64,000 nucleotides of DNA. Source: Lophium mytilinum. Lineage: Eukaryota; Ascomycota; Dothideomycetes; Mytilinidiales; Mytilinidiaceae. Of the stretch, positions 1 to 9,666 are shown in pieces. Below the pieces are notes generated by a model that worked only from the letters and a program-made list of their open reading frames with translations, was not told the DNA's origin and ran no database searches. The translations under genes and the position numbers were made by a program. Positions within the stretch are counted from its first letter, which is position 1. The number at the start of each line of letters is the position of its first letter. The DNA is taken from NCBI GenBank assembly GCA_010093605.1, contig MU004186.1, positions 327,765 to 391,764 on the forward strand, given 5' to 3'.

Positions 1-2
1 CT

Positions 3-1292
3 CTGGAAGCCGTTCTTCTGACGGCTTTGCCCCTCTCTCTCCAACTCATGGCCTTGACCAACATTCCCGCCGTCTCCAAAGTCCTCTGGTCCGAATTTCT
101 CGATAACAACAAGCCCGACTGGTTCACTGCCCTCCCAGCAGACATCAAATCATACCTTGTCCGGCAATACGGCCCCTCAACAGCATGGGCTACTACCAGC
201 GCTCCCTCGGCTAGTTCCTCTCCGAGTTCATTCATCACTTCAACCGCAACCCCTTCTTCCTCCATTGCCCTCCCCATCGCCGCTCCAACCTCCAGCTCCA
301 GCACCAGCGCTTCTCCCCACCATGGCCTGTCCGCCGGCGCAAAGATAGGCTTGGGCGTCGGCATCCCCATTGCTGTCCTTGCTATCATCGCCGCTCTCCT
401 CGCATGCTGCCTCCTCCGTCGCCGCCGTCGCAACGCTGCAAAACGCAGTTCCCGGCCTCCAACCCCCGGCTTCATCCCCACGAGCACGCGCCACGGGCAT
501 TCAACCTCGCAAGACCGTCATCCGCTCCGTGGTGGCGCCGGCGTAGCCTCTCCGGCATCCGCTAGCACAGGCTGGAACCGCGACCGCGACAGCGGCTTTG
601 GGACTGAGCGCGATAGCGGCATGAGCGGTGGGGAAATGCAACATATTCCCCCACCACCAATCCCCTATCACTCGAGCAACTCGATGAGGGGGTCGAGGAC
701 CAGTTTCAGTAGCCTCCACTCCGTCCCCGAAGAGCACCCCGTTCACTCTGGTATTCCCGTGGTGCCGCCTCGCTCGCCGCATCGACGGTCGAGATCGGGG
801 AGTCTAGGGCCTTTCGACGATGCATCCTCCAATCCCCAGAACTTCCCTGCTTTTGTGGCTGGCAATGAGCGGAGGAGGAGCAGTAGCGGGCTGAATCCGG
901 CGTTCGGGATGAACAAAGCGGAAGAAGCGCATGCGGCGACAGCGGGCCAGCACGCGCACCAACTGCCCGCAACGACGCACCCCGCAAGTCGAGGGCAGGG
1001 TATCTATGCAGGTCAACAAAACCCGTTCGGTAACGAGCACAGCTACGAGAGCTCGTCGGACGAGTACGTGTCCGCGCCGGAGAGTGTGGAGATGCGCCAG
1101 GGGCAGGGCGGTGGAGCGTACCCAGCCTATGGGGGCCATGGCTATGGGCATGGGAATGAGCATCGAGCAGAGCTACAGACGCCGTCGAATGAGTGGCGGG
1201 AGTTTGCGGAGTGGCCTTTGAGGAATGAGACGGCGGGCCAGAGGAGTGCGTATGGGAGGCCGGTTTATGACCGGGTTTATGACGGGACGTGA
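3..1292 (+). CDS. Single-pass membrane protein with Ser/Thr-rich ectodomain (3' part)
   Basis: The reading frame is already open at the left edge, so the true start (probably with a signal peptide) lies outside the window. From the edge one sees a conserved-looking segment around WFTALPADIKSYL, then a Ser/Thr/Pro-rich stretch likely to be O-glycosylated, one hydrophobic helix (AKIGLGVGIPIAVLAIIAAL) followed by a basic stop-transfer run (RRRRR), then a long low-complexity cytoplasmic tail rich in Ser, Pro, Gly and His. The stop is TGA at 1290-1292. This layout is common among fungal cell-surface proteins of unknown function, including WSC/mid2-like stress-sensor shapes, but no sensor domain is visible in the part present. 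Topology call is fairly sure; function is unknown. Confidence 0.7.
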   Translation: MEAVLLTALPLSLQLMALTNIPAVSKVLWSEFLDNNKPDWFTALPADIKSYLVRQYGPSTAWATTSAPSASSSPSSFITSTATPSSSIALPIAAPTSSSSTSASPHHGLSAGAKIGLGVGIPIAVLAIIAALLACCLLRRRRRNAAKRSSRPPTPGFIPTSTRHGHSTSQDRHPLRGGAGVASPASASTGWNRDRDSGFGTERDSGMSGGEMQHIPPPPIPYHSSNSMRGSRTSFSSLHSVPEEHPVHSGIPVVPPRSPHRRSRSGSLGPFDDASSNPQNFPAFVAGNERRRSSSGLNPAFGMNKAEEAHAATAGQHAHQLPATTHPASRGQGIYAGQQNPFGNEHSYESSSDEYVSAPESVEMRQGQGGGAYPAYGGHGYGHGNEHRAELQTPSNEWREFAEWPLRNETAGQRSAYGRPVYDRVYDGT

Positions 1293-1995
1293 GTGATTGA
1301 TCATGAACTAGAACGTTCGTTTCTATGTTTGATTTCTTTACGTGCAATGAGGTATAGGAATGGGATATCCCAAGGGATGGCGTTTGGCGGATTCATACTT
1401 TCTCTTTTCATTCCTTTCAGAGGGATAGGAAGTACGGTCTCTGGATTTCTTTTCTCTACGAACTTGTCAGCAATGTATAGGGTCTGCTGTATCTAGCCGA
1501 GAAGCCAAAGCACTTCTAAGTTTAATCTCCTTCCCAACGAACTATTGTCAGCAAATTGTACGACATGCAGAGCCGGCACCTATCTTCCAAATTCATATCG
1601 CGTGCGCATCACGTGCTGCCGCTACCCATGAGGTACAAAATTTTTCACTCCCTTCAGTTTGTTTTCTTTCCTTAAGGTGTCGCAAGATAAAGCGGAGGAA
1701 AACTTGTATGCATCGACAACTAATGGAGTGGATTAACTGCAAGCAACGGATGACTCTATGTTGCGAGGCTGTTTGCTGCAGTCCCAAGTTTTTGAAGCTA
1801 TGTCTTCATGCCCATCATTACCAATCAACGTAGATGATTCCCACCTCTTTACATCACAACTTCTCTAGCGCGTCGAAGATTTCCATCAGCACTATTTGCA
1901 CATAGTGACGTTCTTCGTCTCTCGTTGCATCACTAATGCTCCAAATATTCTCTGCCTACTTAACCTAAATACCCAACCATCCCAACCATCAACTC
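1293..1995. other. Intergenic, converging 3' ends
   Basis: About 700 bases between the stop of the membrane protein gene and the stop of the permease on the other strand. It presumably holds both 3' UTRs. I see no gene, repeat or RNA here. Confidence 0.6.
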
Positions 1996-3785
1996 TTACT
2001 CCCCCTTCAACACAACCGGCGGCGCCTCATAAACCCCCCTAACAACCACCCACACGACCCCAATCAGCAGCGTCAACCCGCCCGCAATCAAGCACGAATA
2101 GTTCATATCCTGCGCCGACACCGGATACACATACGGAAAGCAGTAAAACACCAACCACACCGCCATAAACGCGCACGACACGCCGCTAACCACGAAACCC
2201 GCGACGCCGCGCACGAAAAACGGCCCCGGCGGGACCGACTTGCGCCCGCTGAAGAGGAAGGGGAGCAGCGCGGCGAGGTAGGAGAGGGTGGTGAGGACGA
2301 CGAAGGAGCCGACGAAGGCTTCGAAGGCGATGGCGCTGCCGAGGTAGATGCAGCCCATGACCGTTGCTGGGGGTTTGTTAGCGGTGGAGAATTAGGGATT
2401 AGGAAAGGGAGGGGTGGGACGCACAGAAACATCCCATAAAGAGTACGGCAGCGAAGGGGTTCTTCCAGCGCGTGCTGACGTGGCTGAAGGTGCGGGGAAA
2501 GGGCATGGCGTTGTCGCGGGCCAGGCTCCAGAAGACGCGGCTGGCGGTGAGCATGGAGCCCATGACGCTGCCGAGGATGGGGACGAGAACGAGGACGGAG
2601 AGGCCGATGGCGCCGCTGGTGGAGCCGGTGGCTTGGTTGTAGATTTCGGAGAGGAGGAATTCGGAGGTGGAGCTGAGGACGGCGTCGAAGTCGGAGATGG
2701 CGTAGAAGAGGACGATGAGGTAGATGAGGGTTGTGAGGAAGCTGGAGGTCATTTGGATGAGCATGGCTTTGGGGATGTTTCTTTCGGGCCTGGTGGTGGA
2801 GTGTTAGTAGAGGAAATGGGAAGTGTTGCTGGTAAGGGGGGGGCGCGTACTTCTTGATTTCTTCGGCCATGTGGGTGGTGCAGTCGGGAGTGCCGATGGC
2901 AAAGCTTCCATTCAGCATACCTAATACAAAGACGAGGCCGTTCTTGGTGTAGCCGGTGTTGTTCTCCCATGTCTTCCAGACGAAGTCGCTGCTAGCATGC
3001 GAGCGACCCCCTTGCGCTGACATGACTCCAACTACGATGAGAGTGACGAACCACCCTCCGATCACGAGAACCATGAGCGCATAGTTGATGCTTGGTAAGA
3101 GCCTGTTTCCGAAAAGGAGAGTAAAACAGCAAAGCCAGATAATAATGATATAGGAGACGAAGATATGCCATCTTTGCGGTTCCAGTTCCGGATGGGTCAG
3201 GCTGTAAAGCCCAACTAGACCTTCGCTGCCTACGACTGCTAGAGACGAAGCTCCAAACGAGTATGCGAAAGCATTCCAGTAGCCGGCAAAGAATCCAATG
3301 ATACGGCCCATCTTACGGCCGGGTGTGACGGATGCCCAGTGGTAGACGCCTCCGGCAGTTGGGATCGCAGACGCCATTTCAGCGAGAGAGACCGTGATAA
3401 AGAGGTAGAGTATCCCTGCTACAATGAATTCGTAGATGAACCCCGGCGAGCCCCCGTTGTAGATAGCAAGTCGCTGCATTGTGTTAGAAAGATACTGTGG
3501 CTTTCAAGTGAGGTGTGTTACAATCGTTGCTCCAGTAATCGCCCAACAGTTGCCAATAACTATGGCAACTGCACACATACTGAACAAACTCTGGGCTGTA
3601 GTTAGCAAGATGGGCTAAAAAGAAGTTATCCTAGTAGTCCTTACAAAGTTACGATCCAATTCTTGCGCGTGTCCAGACGCGTTGATGGGAGTTCCATCGA
3701 CGATATCGACGACCTCGCCATTGGCGACGTCTGGGTAGAGACTTCCCTCTTTGACCTTGGTACCTTTCTCCTCGACGAAGGACAT
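1996..3785 (-). CDS. Amino acid/choline-type permease (APC superfamily)
   Basis: Five exons on the minus strand: 3785-3645, 3590-3522, 3473-2851, 2789-2425, 2366-1996, giving 522 residues. The introns are 49-61 bases with GT...AG ends, and all phases close. The N-terminal cytoplasmic tail is followed by RNFSLFSMCAVAIVIGN and then IYNGGSPGFIYEF, the diagnostic first-helix region of the fungal GABA permease/choline transporter (Hnm1-like) group. Next come AGGVYHWASVTPG and about 12 hydrophobic segments, and the C-terminus ends in -LKGE. By family it is a plasma-membrane importer of an amino acid, GABA or choline-like compound; the substrate cannot be read from sequence. It is the outermost gene of the putative catabolic cluster and lies upstream of the hydroxyacid dehydrogenase's 3' end. 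The last donor could also be GTTTCT six bases upstream; GTGCGT was preferred. Confidence 0.88.
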
Positions 3786-4234
3786 TCTGTGTACTGTCGA
3801 TGTTGGCCTCTACCGAGAGATTGGACGCGAGGAAGAACTTCTTGAAGGCTGTAGGATATGTGAAGTGGTTCAGATTAAGGTCTCCCATGACTCGATGTTG
3901 GAAAGGACCAATCAGGTCGTGTATAATGCCAGGCCTCGGAGATGGGCGTCGATGCGATTGCATCCACCTAGGTAGCGAGTGGCTTTAGAACATTGCGCTA
4001 GGCAATCAGTATCGCTCGCGTCAACTAATCGCGTTCATTATTGCCGGTGTCATATGATATAGATTTCATATGAAAGATAGGGAGAGGCATCAGGCTTGAA
4101 AGGTGTTTTGCGCACTTCATGATTGGAAATATTAGATCTGTTGGGGTAAATACAGGACGTGGCCGATGCAACAGCGTTTAGCAAGTATAGTTTAAACTCA
4201 CGCATACTTTAAAAGACGGGGTTAAAGATTCTCT
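3786..4234. other. Permease promoter region
   Basis: Roughly 450 bases between the permease start and the stop of the dehydrogenase, both on the minus strand. It should contain the permease promoter and 5' UTR. No further ORF or repeat is supported. Confidence 0.5.
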
Positions 4235-5304
4235 TCATACAACGATATGAGCTGCTGGTATCTTTCCCCCACAGAATCCCTCAACATTCTCCCCTACCAT
4301 CCGCTCCAGATTCTTCAACGTCGTGTCCGATACCCACGCCGTATGTGGCGACAGCGTTAAGTTCAAGTCTTTGGTGTCTTCTGTTGCGAGAGGGGATGTT
4401 TCAGGTCCTGCCGGCTCCGTAGCGTACACATCTACTGCTGCACCTGCGATCCACTTCTCTTTGAGTGCCTGCACCAACGCAGCCTCATCCATAATCCCAC
4501 CTCTTGAGACGTTGACAAGCACCGCCTGTGGTCTCATTATCTTCAACTCGGGGGTCGATATGAGGTTGATGGAATCTGGTGTTCGAGGTAAGATGAGGAC
4601 TAATACCGAACTCTGCTTGAGCACTTCTTCGAAAGCCGTGTAGCCCTCTCGTATTGTTTTCGCGCCGCGCCGGTCTGCTACTAGGACCTTCATACCCAGC
4701 ATGCGTGCTATGTTGCCTATTTTCTTACCTGCGTATGACCTCAGCAAGTGATCCAACTCATGTCGTGAGGTAGCCGTCACTTACCAATGAATCCATACCC
4801 AACCAACCCCATAACCTCCTCCTCACAAGTCAACGGCATCGTGCCCGTATTATCCTCCAACATGTTTATCAGCGTCCCTCTCCACGGCCATTCGTTCGCT
4901 CTTAGAGCCATATGGGTCTCCACGAGTTTCCTCCGCGCGGCAAAATACAGCCCAATTGCATGCTCACTTACAGAAGAGGCATTCGCGTTGACAGAATTGC
5001 AAACTCGGATCCCGCGCTTTCGGCATGCTTCCAGGTCTATTGTGTCGGTTCCCACGGCCATAACAGCGATGAACTGGAGATGCGGTGATACATCTTCGGA
5101 AAGAACCTCTGCGGGCAAAGCAATCGTGGTCGTGACTAGGATCGTAGCATCTTTTATGCGTTCTGCGACTTGAGCGGGCTGGGTTCGTGGGTAAGATATC
5201 AAGGTATGCGTGAGGCCATTTGGGAGCTTGAACTCAGGAATCGGACTGAAGACTGCTTCGAGGACAACGATGGTATGGTGGGTTATTGCTGTTGCGGAAC
5301 CCAT
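4235..5304 (-). CDS. D-isomer specific 2-hydroxyacid dehydrogenase
   Basis: Two exons, 5304-4785 and 4728-4235, encode 337 residues, the usual length for the family. The single intron has a GTAAGT donor. The NAD-binding Rossmann motif GLVGYGFIG spans the exon junction. The catalytic Arg-Glu-His triad is visible as R249 in NVSRGG, E278 in DVYATEP and H302 in LSPHTAWVS. The Arg-Glu spacing of 29 residues matches the family. The enzyme would interconvert a 2-oxoacid and a D-2-hydroxyacid with NAD(P)H in the cytosol; the exact substrate is unknown. It is divergent from the aldolase-like gene at 5712 with about 400 bases between starts, so the two are likely co-regulated. An alternative upstream, spliced ORF (see findings) precedes the chosen start. 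Confidence 0.9.
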
Positions 5305-5711
5305 TGCGAACTTGGTTTCGAGCTCGATTCTTCAAGGAAGTATTTGGGTCTCGTAGGAAAAGATTTGATATGGAATGTCTGTAGACAAAAAAATAATTGA
5401 AACGTTGAAACTCTGGAATACCTACCCCGGTCATCGGCCTCCCACCACCGACGGGAATCTGCCCCTCATATAGCTCTCGGAGATGGACGACATGCGCCCT
5501 ATGCTTATCGCACTCCACAATTGCGGGGACCGGCATCGAATGGTACGCTACCGAAATGCGCCCTGTTTCCCTTATTAAATGACACTGTGGGACACTTACG
5601 TCCCGTGCGTTGCGCTAAAAGACTATTTTCCTTTCTTCGTTTGCATCCTCATCGTCAAAATCTAATCTGCTTGGTAATTGTTGCAGCAATTTCATTGTAA
5701 TAATTCCAAAA
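5305..5711. promoter_or_regulatory. Shared divergent promoter, dehydrogenase / aldolase-like gene
   Basis: The 407 bases separate two outward-facing starts. The half nearest the dehydrogenase contains a short spliced ORF on the minus strand starting at 5536. The half nearest the aldolase gene is pyrimidine-rich, as in many fungal promoters. No operator is assigned. Confidence 0.45.
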
Positions 5712-6795
5712 ATGGCTCCATCCGCTGTCTCCCTTCCCCCGGCGCCATCGACAAAGGCAGCCCAAGAGGAGGCAGAGCGTACGAGTGGTGATCCTGCATT
5801 GGCGTTCATTCAAGATGAAGGAACTTCGCCGCCTGTATTCGAGGACAAGTACGAGGAGCGAAAGTACCTGAAGCATAGGCTCGCAATTGCGTTCCGCATC
5901 TTTGCGAGTTCTGGATTTGCAGACGGAGTAGCGGGGCATATTACGATGCGTGATCCATTGGATCCGACGAGCTTTTGGGTGAACCCGTTTGGTGAGTAAC
6001 TTTAGTGACACGTATGAGGAAGAAAGCAGGCGAGGTAGTTGGAAAACCCGAAATTGGCTGATATTCATCCAGGAATGCATTTCTCGCTCATCAGAGACGA
6101 AGATCTTATCCTCGTCAACCACGCCGGTGAAGTAATTGATGGAGGAAAGAACCTAAGGCTGAATTACGCGGCATATGCTATCCACGCCGAGATCCACAAG
6201 GCGAGACCGGACGTCACATTTGCTGCTCATTCACACAGCACTTACGGACGAGCGTTCTGCGCGACTGGTAAGCTTCTAACGATTGTCAAGACTGGAATGT
6301 TTGCTGATAAGCCTTCAGGCAGGACACTGGACCCACTAACTCAAGACGCCTGCGTCTTCTACAACGACCACGTGCTCTACGCGAACTTCGCCGGCGTGGT
6401 GTTAGCAGCTGAAGAGGGCAAGTCGATTGCGAAGGAACTGGGCTCTAAGAAAGCTGCACTTCTTGGGAACCATGGCCTTTTGACCGTCGGCCCGTCGATC
6501 GAGGCCGTAGTAGCGTGGTTCGTGCTTTTGGAGAAGTGCTGCGAGGTCCAACTGCTAGCGGATGCGAGCAGTGCAGGAAGCGGAAAGCCACTGGTGAAGA
6601 TTGGGGAGTCAGAAGCCCAAAATACATGGGAGGCGCTTGGAAAGCCGGCGACGGGTTACTGTAAGTCATCTAGGAGTTCAGTGATCGTTCAAAATACTAA
6701 AGGAAGTAGTCATGGGGCTGCCCCTTTTCCAAATAGCAGAGAAGAAGGAATTTGGAGAGAGCACGTTTTTGGGCAGGGGGTTAGAACCGCTGTAA
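5712..6795 (+). CDS. Class II aldolase/adducin domain protein
   Basis: Four exons, 5712-5991, 6073-6267, 6319-6660, 6710-6795, encode 300 residues and end at TAA 6793-6795. Around residues 70-100 the family signature appears as GFADGVAGHITMRDP, followed by WVNPFGMHFS. The zinc-ligand histidines are in AAHSHSTYGRAF, and a later one in LLGNHGLLTVG. Bacterial relatives include sugar-phosphate aldolases and, more relevant here, decarboxylases of ring carboxylates such as the pyridine dicarboxylate and dihydroxyphthalate decarboxylases. Given the oxygenases nearby, a decarboxylase or retro-aldol step in ring catabolism is plausible but unproven. The gene converges on the NmrA-like gene with only 40 bases between stops. 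The last, short exon was chosen because it restores the usual C-terminus (GYFMGLPLFQIAEKKEFG). Confidence 0.88.
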
Positions 6796-6835
6796 ACTGG
6801 CGCGATAGATGTTTCAATAAATCTGAGCTTTTCCC

Positions 6836-7917
6836 CTACATTTTGCCACTCCTGTAGCCTGGCGCATCATGTTCGATGGCCTGAGCGACCGCAATCTCGA
6901 GCGTATCACTGTCCGTGACACCAAGCTTTTCGTTGTCTCGCTTCTTGTATAAAGTACCTCCTTCAGTCCAGATTCTCCGCAAGGTGAAAAGGGTAGCAAT
7001 GGGATCTCCTTTGTCCCAGGCTTCCTTTTCTAATTGCTTCAACTTGTCTAGCGGTGTGTATGAAGCTTCCCATTTCTTCCCCGTTTGGCGCTCAAACTCG
7101 GCGAGGATTTGGTCGGGCGTGGCAGTGAATGAGTTCACTTTCAAAGCGCGATTGCGGGATACGTCTGGGTGCTTGAGGGCTCCGACGAGGAGTTTACCAA
7201 CGCTATCAGTCGTCAGCAATCGGCCAGCAACTACATAACAAAGACAGAGATAGCTCACTCGGACATGGTGACCAAAGATACCGGATCCTTTCCACTCCCT
7301 AACAGTACAGCCTTTTGCTCTTTGACGTTCCACGATCCTACGGGATTGCTGCCCATGTTTCCAAGGTACAGATCCGCATAGGGACCTGTGACCAAGTAAG
7401 TGTACTCTAGCCGTCTCACAGACTCCTTGATATAGGCCCGTACTTTCAGCTTCAGTTGATGAGGCTTCTCGTTGACGGAATGATCAAAGTATTCGATATC
7501 CGTTCCATACTCGCTGGGGAAGAATCGTATGATGTTCGGGGACTGCTCAGCGAGGCGAATCAAGTTGATTTGTTCTGCTATGACATTTCTGCCGACTGCG
7601 CTGACGACGGTGTTAAATCCTAGACTTTGTATCAATAAATGTCCGCAGGTGGCTTTGTAACGGAGAAGTGTTGTCATTTTATACATACCTTTGTATGCCT
7701 CTACCACATCCTCCTCATTCCTCACGTCTCCCACGATAATCTCAAGCCCATCCTCTCTGAGAGATTGAATGGAATCTGACTTAGTATTCACCGTATTTTG
7801 TGACGTGAAGATAGCTAAACGGCCGAAATCTTCCTTTGCTGCGAGCAGTGCATTGACGATATACTGCCCGATGACGCCGGTGCCCCCAAACACCAGGATG
7901 TCTAACTTTCCACTCAT
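6836..7917 (-). CDS. NmrA-like / isoflavone reductase-like NAD(P)-dependent enzyme
   Basis: Three exons, 7917-7689, 7619-7259 and 7202-6836, encode 318 residues. The start was placed at the ATG that gives [20 protein letters not shown], so the dinucleotide-binding GGTGVIG lies about 10 residues from the N-terminus, as in the family; an in-frame upstream extension is open but lacks family sequence. [10 protein letters not shown] and [10 protein letters not shown] match the NmrA/isoflavone-reductase-like (atypical SDR) group. Members either reduce aromatic or phenylpropanoid substrates or sense redox cofactors. With neighbours for ring oxidation, a reductase role is the likelier one. It is head to head with the LigB-type gene (473 bases between starts). 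Confidence 0.87.
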
Positions 7918-8390
7918 GTTGACAAAATCGAATGCCTTCTGAGGGTATACAATTGATACTTTGTTGAACACAGTTGCGATGCCGGCGGAGATGCCGGTCA
8001 CCACCGGCACGCCCTGCAGGAACCAGCACTCGTACACTCTGCCCCACTCTTGATGCCCCGCCATATTCTAAGTCGTGCTCAGAGTTAGGTAGGGGTTACT
8101 AGTGTCGGACATCCCCTATCGACATCCGCCCCTCATCGCAACAACGCGCTTTCTGCGAGCCATCGCGAAAAATGGTCTGGAGATGTTGCCGATGGATCAG
8201 GCGGTTTTCCTTATCAGGTTCGGCATGCGTGCGGAGTCAGAACAGTTCTAAGTAGAATAATTCAATATTCCATCTCTTCTTGGTTCCTGCGATATAATTG
8301 TCCTCTTAGTTGAGAAACATTTATTCCGTATCAACTTTATTGCACTTCCATACTCATATTCGTTACTCTTTAACATCATCGTATTTCATC
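7918..8390. promoter_or_regulatory. Shared divergent promoter, NmrA-like / LigB-type dioxygenase
   Basis: The 473 bases hold both 5' regions. A GATA-type site in reverse orientation (TTATCA, 8211-8216) is present, and several CGG triplets lie between 8140 and 8240 that could serve a Zn2Cys6 factor. These are pattern matches only. Confidence 0.4.
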
Positions 8391-9503
8391 ATGGGTAAAA
8401 TCGTAGCAGCTGTCGGCCTCTCTCACGCGCCAGGTGAGTCTATTCATCCTCAATCTTTTCCGTAGCTTGTAACCAAACTGACTTCGTACTGTCCAGGCGC
8501 GCTCGCCTTCCCCGAGACCGCCACCCCAGAAGCCCGCGAGCGCACCGAGAAAGCCACCAGAGACCTAGGCATTAGCCTAGAAGAAGCAAAACCCGACATC
8601 ATCTTCGCCTTCCTCGATGACCACTTCGAGAACTTCTACCGCAACCTCATGCCCACCATCGCCGTCAGCGTCGCCGAAAGCCACGTCGGCCCCGCAGACC
8701 AATGGATGGAAACCCTCCGCATACCCAAGAAAACACATTTCCCCGGCAACCCAAAAGTCGCGGAACACCTCATCCACTCGCTGGTGGAAGATGGGTTTGA
8801 TGTTGCGCGGACGGGGACGGTGGAGTACGGGAACAACCTCATGATGCCGTGGGTGCTCATGCGGCCGGAACTGGAGAACGTGGCGATCATTCCTATTTTT
8901 CTGAACGTGTTCACGCCGCCGTTGATGAAGTATTCGAGGGCGTATGCACTTGGCGAGGCGTGTCGGAAAGCGGCGTTGGCGCTGCCGGATGAAACGTGCG
9001 TTGCGTTCATGTGTACGGGTGGGTTGTCGCATTGGCCGCCGTACTGGAGCCCGACGCAGGCGGGCGATCCGCCCGCGGACCCCTTCCTTGCGCTGATGAA
9101 GAAGTTCCAGACGGAGGGCAAGCCGGTGTTGAAGGAGCATCCCGATCTGTTGGCTAGGTTGGACGATTATGAGATTGAGATGGCGAAGAATAATGAGTAT
9201 CCGCTGAACTCGAAACATCCGCTTGTTAATTGGGAGTGGGACCGAGGGTTCTTGGATAAGTTCTGTGCGGGGGATGGGAAGTGGTTGAGCGCGCTGACAT
9301 ATGAGGAGGTTGAGGAGGAGGCGGGACATGGAGGGCATGAAGTGCTGAACTGGGTGGCACTTTCTGGAGCTATGAACAGCAGTAAGGCGAAGATGGTGCT
9401 GTATGAGCCGGTCGTGGAGTGGATTTGTGGGATGGCTTATGTGGATTTCGAAATCGGAAAGGAGACTAACGGGGCGACGAATGGCAGTAACGGTACGCAC
9501 TGA
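8391..9503 (+). CDS. LigB-type extradiol aromatic ring-opening dioxygenase
   Basis: Two exons, 8391-8433 and 8497-9503, encode 349 residues. The short first exon MGKIVAAVGLSHAPG puts H12 in LSHAPG, the position of a ferrous-iron ligand in protocatechuate 4,5-dioxygenase beta (LigB). A second ligand fits H57 in LDDHFEN, and GLSHW (H193) matches the conserved catalytic histidine. WEWDRGFLDKF near residue 250 supplies an acidic ligand candidate. LigB-family enzymes use Fe(II) and O2 to cleave catechol-type rings beside the hydroxyls. The protein is single-chain, with no separate LigA-like subunit in the window. Its substrate would be a dihydroxylated ring, made perhaps by the FAD monooxygenase at 17128-18557. 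Gly/Asn/Thr-rich residues end the protein. Confidence 0.9.
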
Positions 9504-9666
9504 GTGCGATGTTCAGTCTTTTTGGACATGGTAGTCGAAAATAATTTTCCGTGGTTTACACAAGCTTTCTGTATCAAACTTCATGGCTCTGTCGATTTCT
9601 GTAGAGCAGTAGTTTTAAGCGTAAAATCATGTCGATGCTGATAGTCTACTCTTGTCGCCTCAGTCG

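Noticed and set aside
2414-2857. Plus-strand Gly/Glu-rich frame of 147 codons
   Set aside because: Antisense of the permease; composition is an artefact of GC-rich codons on the other strand.
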